From the NCBI GenBank assembly GCA_023014335.1, contig JAECYW010000001.1, forward strand, positions 1,798,001 through 1,862,000: DNA of 64,000 nt, in the 5' to 3' direction. Origin of the DNA: Galerina marginata (taxonomy: Eukaryota > Basidiomycota > Agaricomycetes > Agaricales > Galerinaceae). The position numbers and the translations under genes are program-made. Of the stretch, positions 22,766-33,324 are shown piece by piece. The first letter of the stretch is position 1; the number at the start of each line of letters is the position of its first letter. The notes below the pieces were generated by a model, which saw only the letters and a list, made by a program, of their open reading frames with translations, was not told the origin of the DNA and searched no databases.

Positions 22766-23851
22766 GTCTGATTCTCTGTCATTAAAAATATCACCTGACC
22801 TTGCGATACAGAGCCATGGAAAGGACCTTACCGCGCCTAAACTTCGCACCACGACCACACTCACCAGCCGAGCCCACCATGCCCGTAGCCTCCGGCTCAA
22901 AATCGACGACAGAAATGCAGGGCTAATGAACATTGCCTGCAGCCATCCCGGCAAAGCAATCGTCGGGATCATTGTATTTTACTGGCTTTCTTGCGTCGCA
23001 TTCCGTTGTATTGGGTTTTCGGATAATTTGTATATCGCCGCAGAATAATTATTTGTCGCTTCGTTCCTAGAATGGAATTCGTGTATATTTACGGTTCAGT
23101 AGAAGCTGCAGCTGTGAAGGGCTGGATAACCTGATTGGCCGTCTTAATTCTCTCAATCCTAAACGGTGTCTTGAGCCCCATAGCAACAGGTACTTCCGTT
23201 TGGTTAGTGGCCCTAACCGATAATTGTGTATCGGCCCTCTGTTATGTACTTCAGTACATCACCGATCCCCTCGACCCCGATCCGCTCACTGGAAGTTCTG
23301 AGCTGGGAATTCTCTATGACACCCTCAACGAAATTAAGCGCTATGAAGACGGCGCTACACCCCCAACCGGAACTGCAAAGGCTCGGGTCAAGTACTGAAG
23401 TACTAGTGCCGGTAGATGACTTACTACATTATAATAATGTTTGCTTCGATGTTCACGACGTTTTGATTGAAAACAATTATCGCCGTCTTGAAATATAGTT
23501 GTTCATCCGTTGTTCATGGACTATGCTAGAAGTGTGGCTGAGTGAGCGACTGACATGCTGTCGAAGTTTTTCTAGTCGCGGGCGAGCGCAGCTCAGCCGT
23601 TGGTGCGCAGGAAGGCTTGGAGAAGGGACTGAGCGGCGACGAGGGCGGGAGTTGTGTATGACAGCGCGATGGCCTCAGTTACGCGTCTAGGAGGCTATGT
23701 CATCCTGCTTTTTTGTTGTTGTTAACTCAAGATATAACTACGGTAATCACTTGCACTTACAAACATTAATCACTTTTAATTGGATCACATTTGTCTAAAG
23801 TCTAGTATCTATAGTGCTACGATCAGTTGATCCAGAGAGATAAGAGGAAAG
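22766..23851. other. Gene-poor interval
   Basis: 3' flank of the exon-array gene, then short ORFs only. A frame at 23135-23398 begins with a hydrophobic run (LILSILNGVLSPIATGTSVW) but has no ATG start and no support from splicing. Confidence 0.4.
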
Positions 23852-23987
23852 AGAGAAAAGCGTGCGAAAGTGATGGCGCAGGAGGGAAGTCGCGCCGGAG
23901 TTCAGCTCCTCGGTAGTCTGGTTTACCGAGGAGCTGAACTCCGGCGCGACTTCCCTCCTGCGCAATCACTTTCGCACGCTTTTCTCT
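23852..23987. repeat. Near-perfect hairpin, 64-bp stem and 8-nt loop
   Basis: Left arm 23852-23915, loop 23916-23923 (GTCTGGTT), right arm 23924-23987. The arms are reverse complements with one mismatch. Weaker inverted similarity continues outward for about 30 bp on each side (GATCASTTGAT). No ORF overlaps meaningfully. Confidence 0.95.
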
Positions 23988-24230
23988 GTTTCCTCAAGAC
24001 CACTATCTAGTCATCAAGTGATCGTCCATCCAGCCTCGTAAGTTCATTTCATTCATCGTTAGCCAGTAGATAGAACATAAGAAATGAAATATAATAGTAT
24101 GGATCGTGTTTGGAAACGAGAAAACAAATGGGTCTGGCTATTTGGCTCTGAAGCTGTGATTGGGCTCAATGCGATGTTACAGAGGGATGCTCGCTAATAG
24201 ATTATTGACAGAAAATCGCCTTTGAAACAC

Positions 24231-26073
24231 CATGAGCCGCGTATGTTAATGTTCCATTCGAATTACGCCGGACTGATTATCTGCTTCTAGGAAGTTCCGA
24301 TCGCGGTTCGACGTTTCCTGGATGTGGAGACGTATACTAAGGTCTGTTTCCCCTGCTTTATGGATCATTTCGTCTGACGAATTGGTTTAGCTCACTCAAC
24401 TGGAACATATCCTCAAACGACCGGATTCGGACATCGGGATGTAAAATACGTGCCTGGGTTCTTCAAGATCGTGGACTGCTAATAACAAGGTCTGTGTCAT
24501 GTGCACCCTGCAAGGGAACTATCTGACCGAGTATTTAGATCAACGACTCGAATATGGACACACTGAAGGTTACCATTGATGTAGAGGAAAGCACAATATC
24601 CGTTTTCAATAATGGCCGCGGGATCCCCATCGAGATTCATGAGCGAGAGAAGATATACGTGTCAGAATTGATTTTTGGCCACTTGCTTTCTTCGTCGAAC
24701 TACGATGACAACGAGAAGAAACTCACCAGTGGTCGTAACGGCTATGGCGCGAAACTAGCGAACATCTATTCTCACGAGTTTACTGTCGAGACTGCAGACA
24801 AGAACACGCAGCAGAAGTACAAGCAAACCTGGACGGATAATATGGGAAAGTGCGGGAAACCCATAATCACGAAGAATCCAAAGTCCGAAGAGTATACCCA
24901 GATAACATTCAAACCGGACTTGAAGCATTTCGGAATGGACAAGATCGACGAAGACACCGCTAGCCTTCTAAGGAAGCGTGTTTACAACATGGCTAGAGTT
25001 GTCAAGGACATCAAAGTTTTCCTCAACGACGAGCGGTTCAAAATCAAGAATTTCAAACAATATGTCGAAATGTACATCAACTCGGCACAAGCTGAAGCAG
25101 CAGAGACCTCTGGAGGACCTGCACAGCCAAAGCCTACCGTTATCCATGGCCAAGCTGGCTCCCGATGGGGAATTGCCTTCGCGGTGTCGGATGGCTCCTT
25201 TCAGCATGTCTCGTTTGCCAACTCGATTTCGACACGAAAGCGAGGAACGCATGCCCAGACTTACTCTGCCGGCTTCAAAATTCGGAAGCAAACGGAGGAC
25301 TTCATGGAAAAAGGTAAGACCACCTCATTTTTCCGAATACGGAGTTACAGAGGTTTTTCAGTTCTCAAGTCGTCGATTGTTCTAAACTTGACGAAATATA
25401 AAGCCGATGAGCAAATCAAGAAGACGGATGTCACGAAGCGTGAGAGGCGAGTTTACAATGATTTGGTTTATGAGGAAATCTTCTCATTTTGCCCATAGGC
25501 TTCTTGGTTTAACGAAACTTTCCGACACCAATAATGCTAGCACCAAGCATGCCAAGGACTGCTCTCTCATACTCACTGAGGGTGACTCTGCCAAGGCTCT
25601 GGCTGTTGGTGGTCTTGGAGTTGTTGGTCGAGATAACTTTGGCGTATTCCCTTTGCGCGGAAAGCTACTCAACGTCCACAAAGCGAAGCACGATCAAATC
25701 ATGAAGAATGAGGAAATTCAGAACATCAAAAAGATTATGGGCCTTCAGCATAACAAGGACTACGAACCTTCGATACGGCAGGATTATGATTATGACTGAT
25801 CAGTTTCGTCCAGTGATTCTTTTCTTAAACCATACTCACATTCATCGCTTTTGAAGCTACCCGAATTCCTGGTGGAGAAAAGAACGCCGTGATTTTTTTA
25901 CTATCCCTGAGTACGAGCAATGGCTGGAGGACATGCCAGATGGAAAGAGGTGGGTATCCAAGTACTTCAAGGTTCGCAATTTATATTTTTGCATTCTTCC
26001 CCATTTTTACATTCTGGTACAGGGTTTAGGAACCGGTGAGGATGCGGACACTCGCGAGTACTTCAACCACATG
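24231..26073 (+). pseudogene. top2: DNA topoisomerase II pseudogene, short inverted copy
   Basis: 24326-26073 is the reverse complement of 6277-8024 with one substitution seen. It therefore carries the same ATPase block (24554-25498), the same TOPRIM block (25407-25799), the same frame breaks and the same loss of the DxD motif, so it was copied after the gene had decayed. The copy begins at the codons for ETYTK and stops at an ATG triplet at 26071-26073. A short upstream segment (24231-24325) reads MSR, a canonical intron, then EVPIAVRRFLDV in the frame of ETYTK, giving a short chimeric open frame of unknown origin. No intact enzyme can be made from it. Confidence 0.93.
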
Positions 26074-26289
26074 CCTTGTGTTTTGCTGCGATACTGCCGG
26101 TGTTGCAGGGAGCATCTTTCTGAACCGGTACGCACGGGTACCGGCTGGCTCGACCCAGGACCCAAGGACAAGATCCAGGATACAGCGAAGACCTGAAGGG
26201 AGGAAGGAAGGAGGAGGGATGGCAACAATGACAACCACTGGGTAGTCGGGGTCGTTGTCTGTGTCACATGGGGGTGGTCTAAAGCTGGT

Positions 26290-26980
26290 ATGTCCTTCTT
26301 TGCCCGAGCCTCCAACCTCGACCTTTCAATGTGCGCCGCGAAGCTAACCCCTACCCGCCTTGCAGCTCCTCCTCGACCCACAACCTACAATCTGCACCCG
26401 CGTCCCATATCCTCCCGCGGCTTCAGCTCCAGCCGCCGAATGTACGAACGAATGAAGGCAGCGGGGGTAAGGACTTGCAGTAAGGGTGACGACTACTGCT
26501 GGAAATAGTCAAGACCGCCGCATGGCCGGCAGCCGGTGCTGCGAGGGAGAGCGCAAGTAGGAGGGGTGTTGCTGGAGGAGGCTGGGTTGATTTGCAGTGA
26601 GTCTTTTGCTCTCATTTTTGTGTTTTCGACTAATAAATGTGCAGCGTAAATGAGGCATATGTGGATGCGATCACGACTTGGGAGTCAAGTAGGCGGGCAG
26701 GCGAAAGCGGGGTGTTGACATTGACGTCGAAATGCCGAAGTCTTGAGCGATCAAAACTTCGTCGTTTCGACGACAGACCTCTGTTTGTATTTTCGAAATC
26801 CAGCTCCTCGGCGTTGTAAGTTTTCGGGTGTCTCTAAGTATAATTTTAGCTGACGCGGGTATAGAAACCTCTTTGCCCAATTCTACTCTGGCGAACGCAA
26901 ACGTGTTCCTAAAGACGAAGTCAAGAAAGCTTTTGATAAGCTGACTTTGGATGAAAAGGAGGTCGGCAATGTTTGATATC
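26290..26980 (+). pseudogene. Possible gene fragment with mitochondrial-type presequence
   Basis: The frame from 26290 begins MSFFARASNLDLSMCAAK and runs through an Arg/Ser-rich stretch (RPISSRGFSSSRRMYERM), the composition of a mitochondrial targeting peptide. Further exon-like pieces (NEAYVDAITTWESSRRAGES; FYSGERKRVPKDEVKKAFDK near 26890-26950) are separated by plausible introns but I could not assemble one continuous frame. I do not recognise the protein. It sits between two topoisomerase II fragments and may be another captured piece. Confidence 0.3.
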
Positions 26981-27059
26981 ATAAAATCATTTGTTCGTCC
27001 ACTGTTAAAGAACCGTCTGCCTGAGATTGGCACGTCAACGGATGGCTCCAATGGTTTTG

Positions 27060-27175
27060 ATCAGCCATAGAGAAGAGAATCAATTCCTTGTTGATAAAAT
27101 CAGTGTATGGTATTTCGTCCATGCGATGGTCCAGATAAGTTCCGGGCTTAAACTGACGAAGCCATTCTTTGCCAT
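27060..27175 (-). pseudogene. top2: Topoisomerase II fragment, 116 bp
   Basis: Matches 6164-6279 in the same orientation with one difference seen (GTYLDH here versus GTYVDH in the long copy). It encodes KEWLRQFKPGTY and DFINKELILFSMAD. It ends exactly where the 24326-26073 copy ends, sharing the three bases of an ATG, but lies in the opposite orientation to that copy. Confidence 0.9.
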
Positions 27176-27301
27176 CGGAGCCAAGCCACGGGAGTTGGAG
27201 GTGAGAGGCTGCCCCTGCAGCAGGGCGGTATGGTTCGCGCTGATATGAGGGCCCTCCGCAGTTTTGCAGTGTCATAGTACCCATTACATCGGCGCCCGTC
27301 G

Positions 27302-27346
27302 ATGTGAGAGTGGGCTTGTCGCATGTCGGTACCCTTCACTCTATGT
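27302..27346 (+). repeat. 45-bp segment shared with 43314-43358
   Basis: Both copies read ATGTGAGAGTGGGCTTGTCG and end CCCTTCACTCTATGT, with one difference. The ends of the segment are themselves roughly inverted (GAGAGTG / CACTCT). Confidence 0.8.
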
Positions 27347-27687
27347 CTTGAAATTGTCCTCGCATAGTCGCCGGTTGATGTGCTGGTTCAGCCAGCGAAT
27401 AGGCACCGCAATGACAGCTGGGGCATAAGATTGTCTGATCAAGCCAGGGGAATATCCGAACTCGCAGATGCCGTTGGATGTGGGCCACAAGTGACAGAGA
27501 GCCAACGGGAAGGCGAAAGAGTTTTGATGGCGGTTGAGCGGTTGAGCTTTTACAAAAGTAAGCAGCAAGGCCAGAAGATGTATGATATCTACATATACAA
27601 AGCAACAAAGGTTTTGACTTTGACTGGGACAAGTCTTGAAGTTGTCTGGCACATAAGTTTGAAATCGGGCTTAAGTCATATGTTTTA

Positions 27688-28209
27688 CAGCGCTTCCATA
27701 ATCTAATGAGAATCGACTTTTTTTATTTTTTTCCGATTTCCCGATTTAGAACTGCTTAATTTGGGTATTTGAGGCACGTGCACTTCGCCTAACGCTTGGC
27801 CGGCCACTGGGCTGCCCTACACTTGGCCTCCTCAGTCGCAGAAAAGGCCCCAAAAGCAAGTAAAATCATTTTGTTCAGAAGTAGATGCTTTTTATTCCTG
27901 TATTATCACACAGAAGAACAAACACTATAGCCTCTCGACGAAACTTGTACAAAACTAAGTACTGCTGCCCTTCTTCTGGAGTTAAAACAAATTTATGGTG
28001 TTACTGGATGCTACAAGGATACCGTGTCGTCCTGTGAACATAAAGATGTCTGTTTTACCGATGAAAAAGTCAGAAATGCGGTGAAAGACGGCCAGATATC
28101 GATGATAGGCGAAGTGCACGTGCTTCAAATTCCCAAATTGAGAAATTCTTAATCGGGAAATCGGAAAAAAATAAAAAAAGTCGATTCTCATTAGATTATG
28201 GAAGCGCTG
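27688..28209. mobile_element. MITE with ~100-bp terminal inverted repeats and TA target duplication
   Basis: A 522-bp element begins CAGCGCTTCCATAATCTAAT and ends with its reverse complement. The terminal 59 bases match perfectly, and similarity continues to about 100 bp (27688-27789 against 28108-28209). It is flanked on both sides by TA (27686-27687, 28210-28211), as for Tc1/mariner-type elements. The interior has no transposase frame, so it is non-autonomous. Confidence 0.85.
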
Positions 28210-29880
28210 TAAGATCTTCGCATTTTCTTAACTTGCTTCATCTCAGTGCCATTGTAGTCACGACCGCTGGCTGTAGATTAGATATGGAAATGCCATCAGT
28301 GGCAGTGCAGTCCTGTTGTAGATGAGCCAAGTTGAACGAGCTCGAGGTTGCGACCTGCCATTGCTCGCCGCGTTTCTCATGCTTCGCTGTCTCAGCTTTG
28401 GCCAGAACTAGACTACTGGGGTCTGCCTGATACTCCTTCTCTACCATGTTAACTGCAGAGTCAACTTATGTCTCTGTTGTTTCTCAAAAGTTCATCTTTT
28501 AAGTTTCTGGGTCTCCGATCTTGCTCTGGATGTCCACTGCTTTGGTGCTCTTTCCACTCAGTACTCAGCACTCAACCTTCTAAGTTCTGGGGTGGGCAGG
28601 ATGTTTACCGGTACTTAGGGGTCGCTGATATGTTGCAGGCTGCCCAGAAAATCAATGGAAATTATTTGTTTCTCGACCCACTACTCTGACCAAAGGGCTT
28701 TTGATTGCGTGTGGAGGCAGGTCAACATCAATAGTCCTCGAATTCTAGGCCGTTGAATCCTGATACGAACACGCCTTAACCGATACCAGCATGGACTTTT
28801 CTCGCGGTTTAGGGCTCAGAGACAATCGCGACGGACTCTTTTTGCTTGCCCATTGTCACGGTCCCTTAATAACTTCGGCTTCCTTTCTGGAAGACGCCCT
28901 CAATCCTCCACTAGCCTTCCCACAATCTCAGAGTGTCTCCGAATTGAGGCGAAGGTTTGCCGGAAGTGGCTAATAGATTCCCAACTGCACGATTTAGAGC
29001 TGATTCCTTATATTTTCTGCTCTTTAGGTGACAGACGGTAGATCAAAGAACTCAAAATGACTCGAGGACCAAGTCAAAAGCAGGATTCAGGACGTCAATG
29101 CGTCAACAGCTTATATGGTAGTTTTTTGCTAACTATAAATTTTCACTGCAGCCAATCTGTTCGTGAACTATGTGCGTAGAGTTTGGACGATCGTTATTGA
29201 CTCCAAACTCTTTTGGTGGTTAGGTTAATATAATTTATACTGGAACCCTGGTTGCTGGCCGGATACCCATTATTCCGCCTTTCACTCCGGATCATCAAAT
29301 CTGTAAGCAAAAATAATTCCTGCTGCAATGCACATCTTGGCTCACAATAATCATTTATCATTGTAGTGCTGTCTGGAATTATTCCCTTCAGAGGCATCCT
29401 CGACTTGGATCACCTACGACAATAACTCTGCGTACTAATTCTTGAATGGCGAATAGCGCTTCTCATGGTTTCCTGTCTCGCGAACAGTCCGTCGGCGAGT
29501 CATTGGCATCTGCAAAGCATAGTAAGATTTTTTCTTGGGGGGGCGGGGTTTAAGCATTTATGTATTACACTGGATGCTTATTATTGGACGATATTTCTTC
29601 GATGAAAGCAACTCTCACCGTGCGGAGCACGGGTACCCTGCTAGTTGAATTCAAATGTGCAACTTACATACCTGATGATAACAAGTGAATGATCGAGCCT
29701 GACAGAATCCGAACGTCCAAGAAGTCAGCGCCATCATGTTTCTAAAAATAGGATGATGCATGTTCTGACGGATTCAACATCACACTTACTCACTCGATAC
29801 TTCTTTACACAAACCTACTGGGCAAGAAAACGAACATCTCGAAAGCTTCTTCGTCTCGATCGCGGAAAGAGACAAAAGTT
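28210..29880. other. No supported gene
   Basis: Only a weak minus ORF (28238-28447, 69 aa, MVEKEYQADPSSLVLAK) that could be one exon or chance, plus short frames with no motif. Otherwise nothing recognisable over 1.6 kb. Confidence 0.4.
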
Positions 29881-29883
29881 CGA

Positions 29884-30160
29884 ATGTTCTGCAATTCGTG
29901 TCACAAAAAAGTCACTCGCAGGACAAGAAAACAGCACTACAAGGCAGCTGGTCGTCGCATGTCAGATTCTGAAGGGTCTGAGCCTGACTTTTTCTCTCAC
30001 ACCGGTGTGGGCCGTGCAGCCACAGAGCTCGAGTCTGAATTTGCCATGTATGTCTTCAGATTTACTAAAACCTTTACTTTTCAGTTAATTTATCCTTTCA
30101 GTGAGGACGTCGAACCTCTGTCGGAGACTTGCAATATGTCGGGCCTGGTTCGCATGCTGG
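29884..30160 (+). pseudogene. Cys-rich N-terminal exon of a transposon-type protein
   Basis: MFCNSCHKKVTRRTRKQHY is the kind of zinc-binding N-terminus that opens Tnp2/CACTA transposase proteins of agaricomycetes. It is followed by an acidic stretch (SDSEGSEPDF). An intron (about 30046-30100, donor GTATGT) joins in frame to EDVEPLSETCNMSG. Immediately after, the sequence turns into the vacuolar protease fragment, so the exon is cut off from its own gene. The transposon assignment rests on general resemblance. Confidence 0.45.
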
Positions 30161-32278
30161 GATTTAGCTTTCTACAAGGGACGGAGCAGGTACCATACGA
30201 AGTACGATGCGGTCCAATACACGTTGGGAGGCGAGAAGAGCCTGTGGAGCATGATGGAGGTAGACATAGGTGTTGGAACAGGCTTGCTTGAAACGCCTGT
30301 TGGCAATGGGCCAAGGGCGAAGTGGATTTCGCAGATGAACCTGTGTACTTTGATCGTAAGCTTCTTTTTCTGTCAGTCCTGGTACTGTTTGGCTAAGTAT
30401 TATGACAGTGTTCAAAGTCGTCGTGGTCGTGTTCCCTCGCAAGCTTGTTGACATTCAATATCGTCACCCTCATCGTCGGTCCTGTCGTATTGGGTCTTCT
30501 CCTTGTCTAGAGGGTTATCCTCCGGCATCGGAACGAAGAGGTCGAAGAAGAGCTTGCGGAGCCGCATTGCAATACTCGACCATCATCAATTAGGAATCAT
30601 TAATCCCGCTCGCATAACGGACATCATGACGACGAGGAACATCCCAATCATCAGCACCACCCTCGGGCTCCCATAATAGTGGCATTCATTGGGTCCATTC
30701 TGTTTGGAGACACCTCAAGTTCTGGGTCGCTCTTGCTGTTACCGGTGGATTGCAGATACTGTTCATGTGGGCCTACGTGACGGTTAACCCTTTCGTGAGT
30801 CCCTGCTCCCGTCTTTTTCACGGTAGCGTTACTGTACTCAACCCAAAATTCTAGGCCATCTACTCCTCTCCATATATCGTCCTCTTCTCCTTCCTCACCC
30901 TCGCCTACCTAGCACTGGTATCCCTGACCTTTACCCTCCCGTCCTCCCTTCCCTTCTACCAAGCTGCAGAAGCACACGATCTTCTTCCATCTCTTCTTCT
31001 TCACCTGGGTCCTGCTCGTCCTTTCGGCCCAGCTCCATCCAGGTCTGGGCAGCGGGTACCTCGTCAGTGCGTGGAATGCCTGTGTCGGGGTTGGCTGTGT
31101 CATCGGCGCGATCGAAGGCCTCGTCACGTCGCCTTATTGGAAAGTCAGAGAGGAGTATGACGAGCTGGAAGGAGACGAAGGCGATGAAGACCGAGGCTTG
31201 CCCACCGGTCGCATAGGCACGATGAAGACGCGGACGAGTCGACGCCTCTCATATTGCGGGAGAACGAGGCTGCACATCCGCAGCACCTGACCCATGTTCC
31301 GGGCGAGGACGGAGGTCTGGCGACGTGGTGGTGGTTTCTGTCCCAGCCGCCCGCTCTCTCTATTCGTCTTCATCATCTTCTTATTTTCGACCCTGTATGG
31401 CCTGTTCGTTTTCCCATTCTCGGTCGAGAACCCATTGAAGGTTCCAGCAACGCATCTTTGTCCCCTCCGACGACCTTTCGCCCAACTCCACGTCAGCGAC
31501 TATGGTCCCAAGGCTCCTTACATCGCTGACCGGCCCCAGTCGGTACCTTTACAAGTCGTTGATACCCTCCCTGCCATCTTCGCAAGAGTCGACGGAATAT
31601 ATGCTGTGGGGGGGGATACACCAAGCCCGGACTCATGACTTGCGAGTGAGACAGCGGGCCAAAGTTGATGCCTGTTCCTGGGTCAGACACCTCGACATCG
31701 ACGTCGAAGAAATGGGAAGATGAACAGTTCTTCAAGGCTCAGGGTGAAAGTGAGGTACACCCGTGCGTGTAGACTCCATTTCGACAGCTCGCCGGTACAT
31801 GAGTACTCTGTTCGTTCGAGTCGTCGGCTTTCTCGTGTCGGTGGCCGTGAAAACGAAGCAGACAATGAAGAGGCCCGACCAGGAAATTTTTGGGAGTGTC
31901 GGTCATGATGGAGAGATGCAGGAGGGTTATGAGATTGGCCCGAAAGGCGTCAAGGAGGTAAGGCTGTGGAGCCGAACTTGGGAGAACGAGTTTAAGGTCG
32001 ACGTCGATTGGGCGAACGGCACACACCGCGGCGAAACAGTGGGCATGAACGGACGCATCGCCTGTGAATGGGTGGAATATGAGAGTGCGCTGGTGGACAA
32101 TGGGAGAGATCTTGGTCATGGTACTGGGATGTCTGTGGAGGAAATTGGGCAGGAAGTTGGTGATACAACACTGAAGATTCCTGCACTGGAAGAAGTGCTT
32201 GCGTTCTTGCCTGAGTGGGCTACGGTGTCAAAGTTTGGAGATGGTTTGGTCGAGGCTTGGAGGAAGTTTTCGGTTTAA
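30160..32278 (+). pseudogene. Vacuolar membrane protease (M28 family, Pff1-like) pseudogene, 5'-truncated
   Basis: Reads in pieces along fungal Pff1-type proteins: end of the M28 peptidase domain (DLAFYKGRSRYHTKYDAVQY, LWSMMEV near 30160-30270); transmembrane segments (VVVVVFPRKL; FWVALAVTGGLQILFMWAYV near 30720; YIVLFSFLTLAYLALVSLTF near 30870; WVLLVLSAQLHPGLGSGYL near 31010); a luminal part (STLYGLFVFPFSVENPLKV near 31380-31440); KWEDEQFFKAQGE near 31710; and the conserved C-terminus (GYEIGPKGVKEVRLWSRTW, IACEWVEYESALVD, EVLAFLPEWA, ending at 32278). Frame changes near 30450, 30975, 31200 and 31740 and several stops break it. The N-terminal two-thirds of the peptidase domain is missing. The intact family member is an integral vacuole membrane peptidase. 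Confidence 0.88.
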
Positions 32279-32279
32279 G

Positions 32280-33324
32280 TCGTCGTTTGCGATGAACACA
32301 ATGACAACTATGGTACGGCACTTACTTTTCACTAGTAGTTTCTTTGCTGCCTCGCCTCTGAACGTTTGCTTACTGATATTCATGGCATTATCTAACACAT
32401 GTAATTTTATAACGATTACCTCCTACACTCTATACAAGCTTTCACCTTCCTGCTTCTCTAGCATTCTTAGAATTGCTCCACCGTCTCTCCGCTTCAGTCG
32501 AAAAACCATCGATTGTCATTCAATTCAACATTGACTTCGCAAAGGCCGCGTAAATACTGGAGGTGAACCCAATACCTACTCATCCAACCACACTCGGTCT
32601 TCCGCTTTCCGGTTCTCTAACTAACGGCATTGTTCATCTCACATGCGCTATTCGCTTAGAGACCACAAGCTTACAAACTGTCGCTACGCAAACCACACTG
32701 TAAATTACTGTAGAAGCACGATCACCGAACACATAGCGCACCGAATATGGACAAGCGGATCACAGCCAATCGGAATCTCGTTTTAAAAAAACTATAGATA
32801 CACTTGACCAATGAATCCTTATTTGCCACATCTATCATTTTTTCGCGAGACGTGGGCCAAAAATTAGCTCTCTTACTCACTTTGAAAAGCGACTTGGTGA
32901 CCTTTGGTGTAGGGCAGAATCAACTCCTTCTCGGCTTTGTGGATGCTGACTTCTCTCAGCCATCGAACACTCCTCAAGGATCACAATGTAGCCGGTCTGA
33001 GATTTCGAGTCGGCCGGTAATGAATGGAAATTCGTCAAGAAAGGATATTGTAGTTTAGTAGGTCCGCAACGAACTTGACGCGCACTCATCGATTGACGCT
33101 TTGCTAGTTCTTCTCCCTAATTATACCAAAATCTCGCTACTCCTAATTTCTCTTCCTCGTTTCGTCGTCTTGATTTTTCCTCGTGCTCCTATCCCACTTG
33201 ATGCAAGGAAGTAAGCAGTATGTAAATTAAGGGAATATACATCAACAAGATCCCTATCAGACCCGCACACAGGACACCTTGTGCAGGGAGTGAAGGCCAG
33301 GGACAGCATTTTCGTTTACTGTGA
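32280..33324. other. No supported gene
   Basis: Short frames only, with no domain or clear repeat. It includes the 3' flank of the WD40 gene that ends at 33325. Confidence 0.45.

Noticed and set aside
31254..31529. Plus-strand ORFs within the vacuolar protease region as separate genes
   Set aside because: They are pieces of one broken protease gene in different frames, shown by the order of family motifs.
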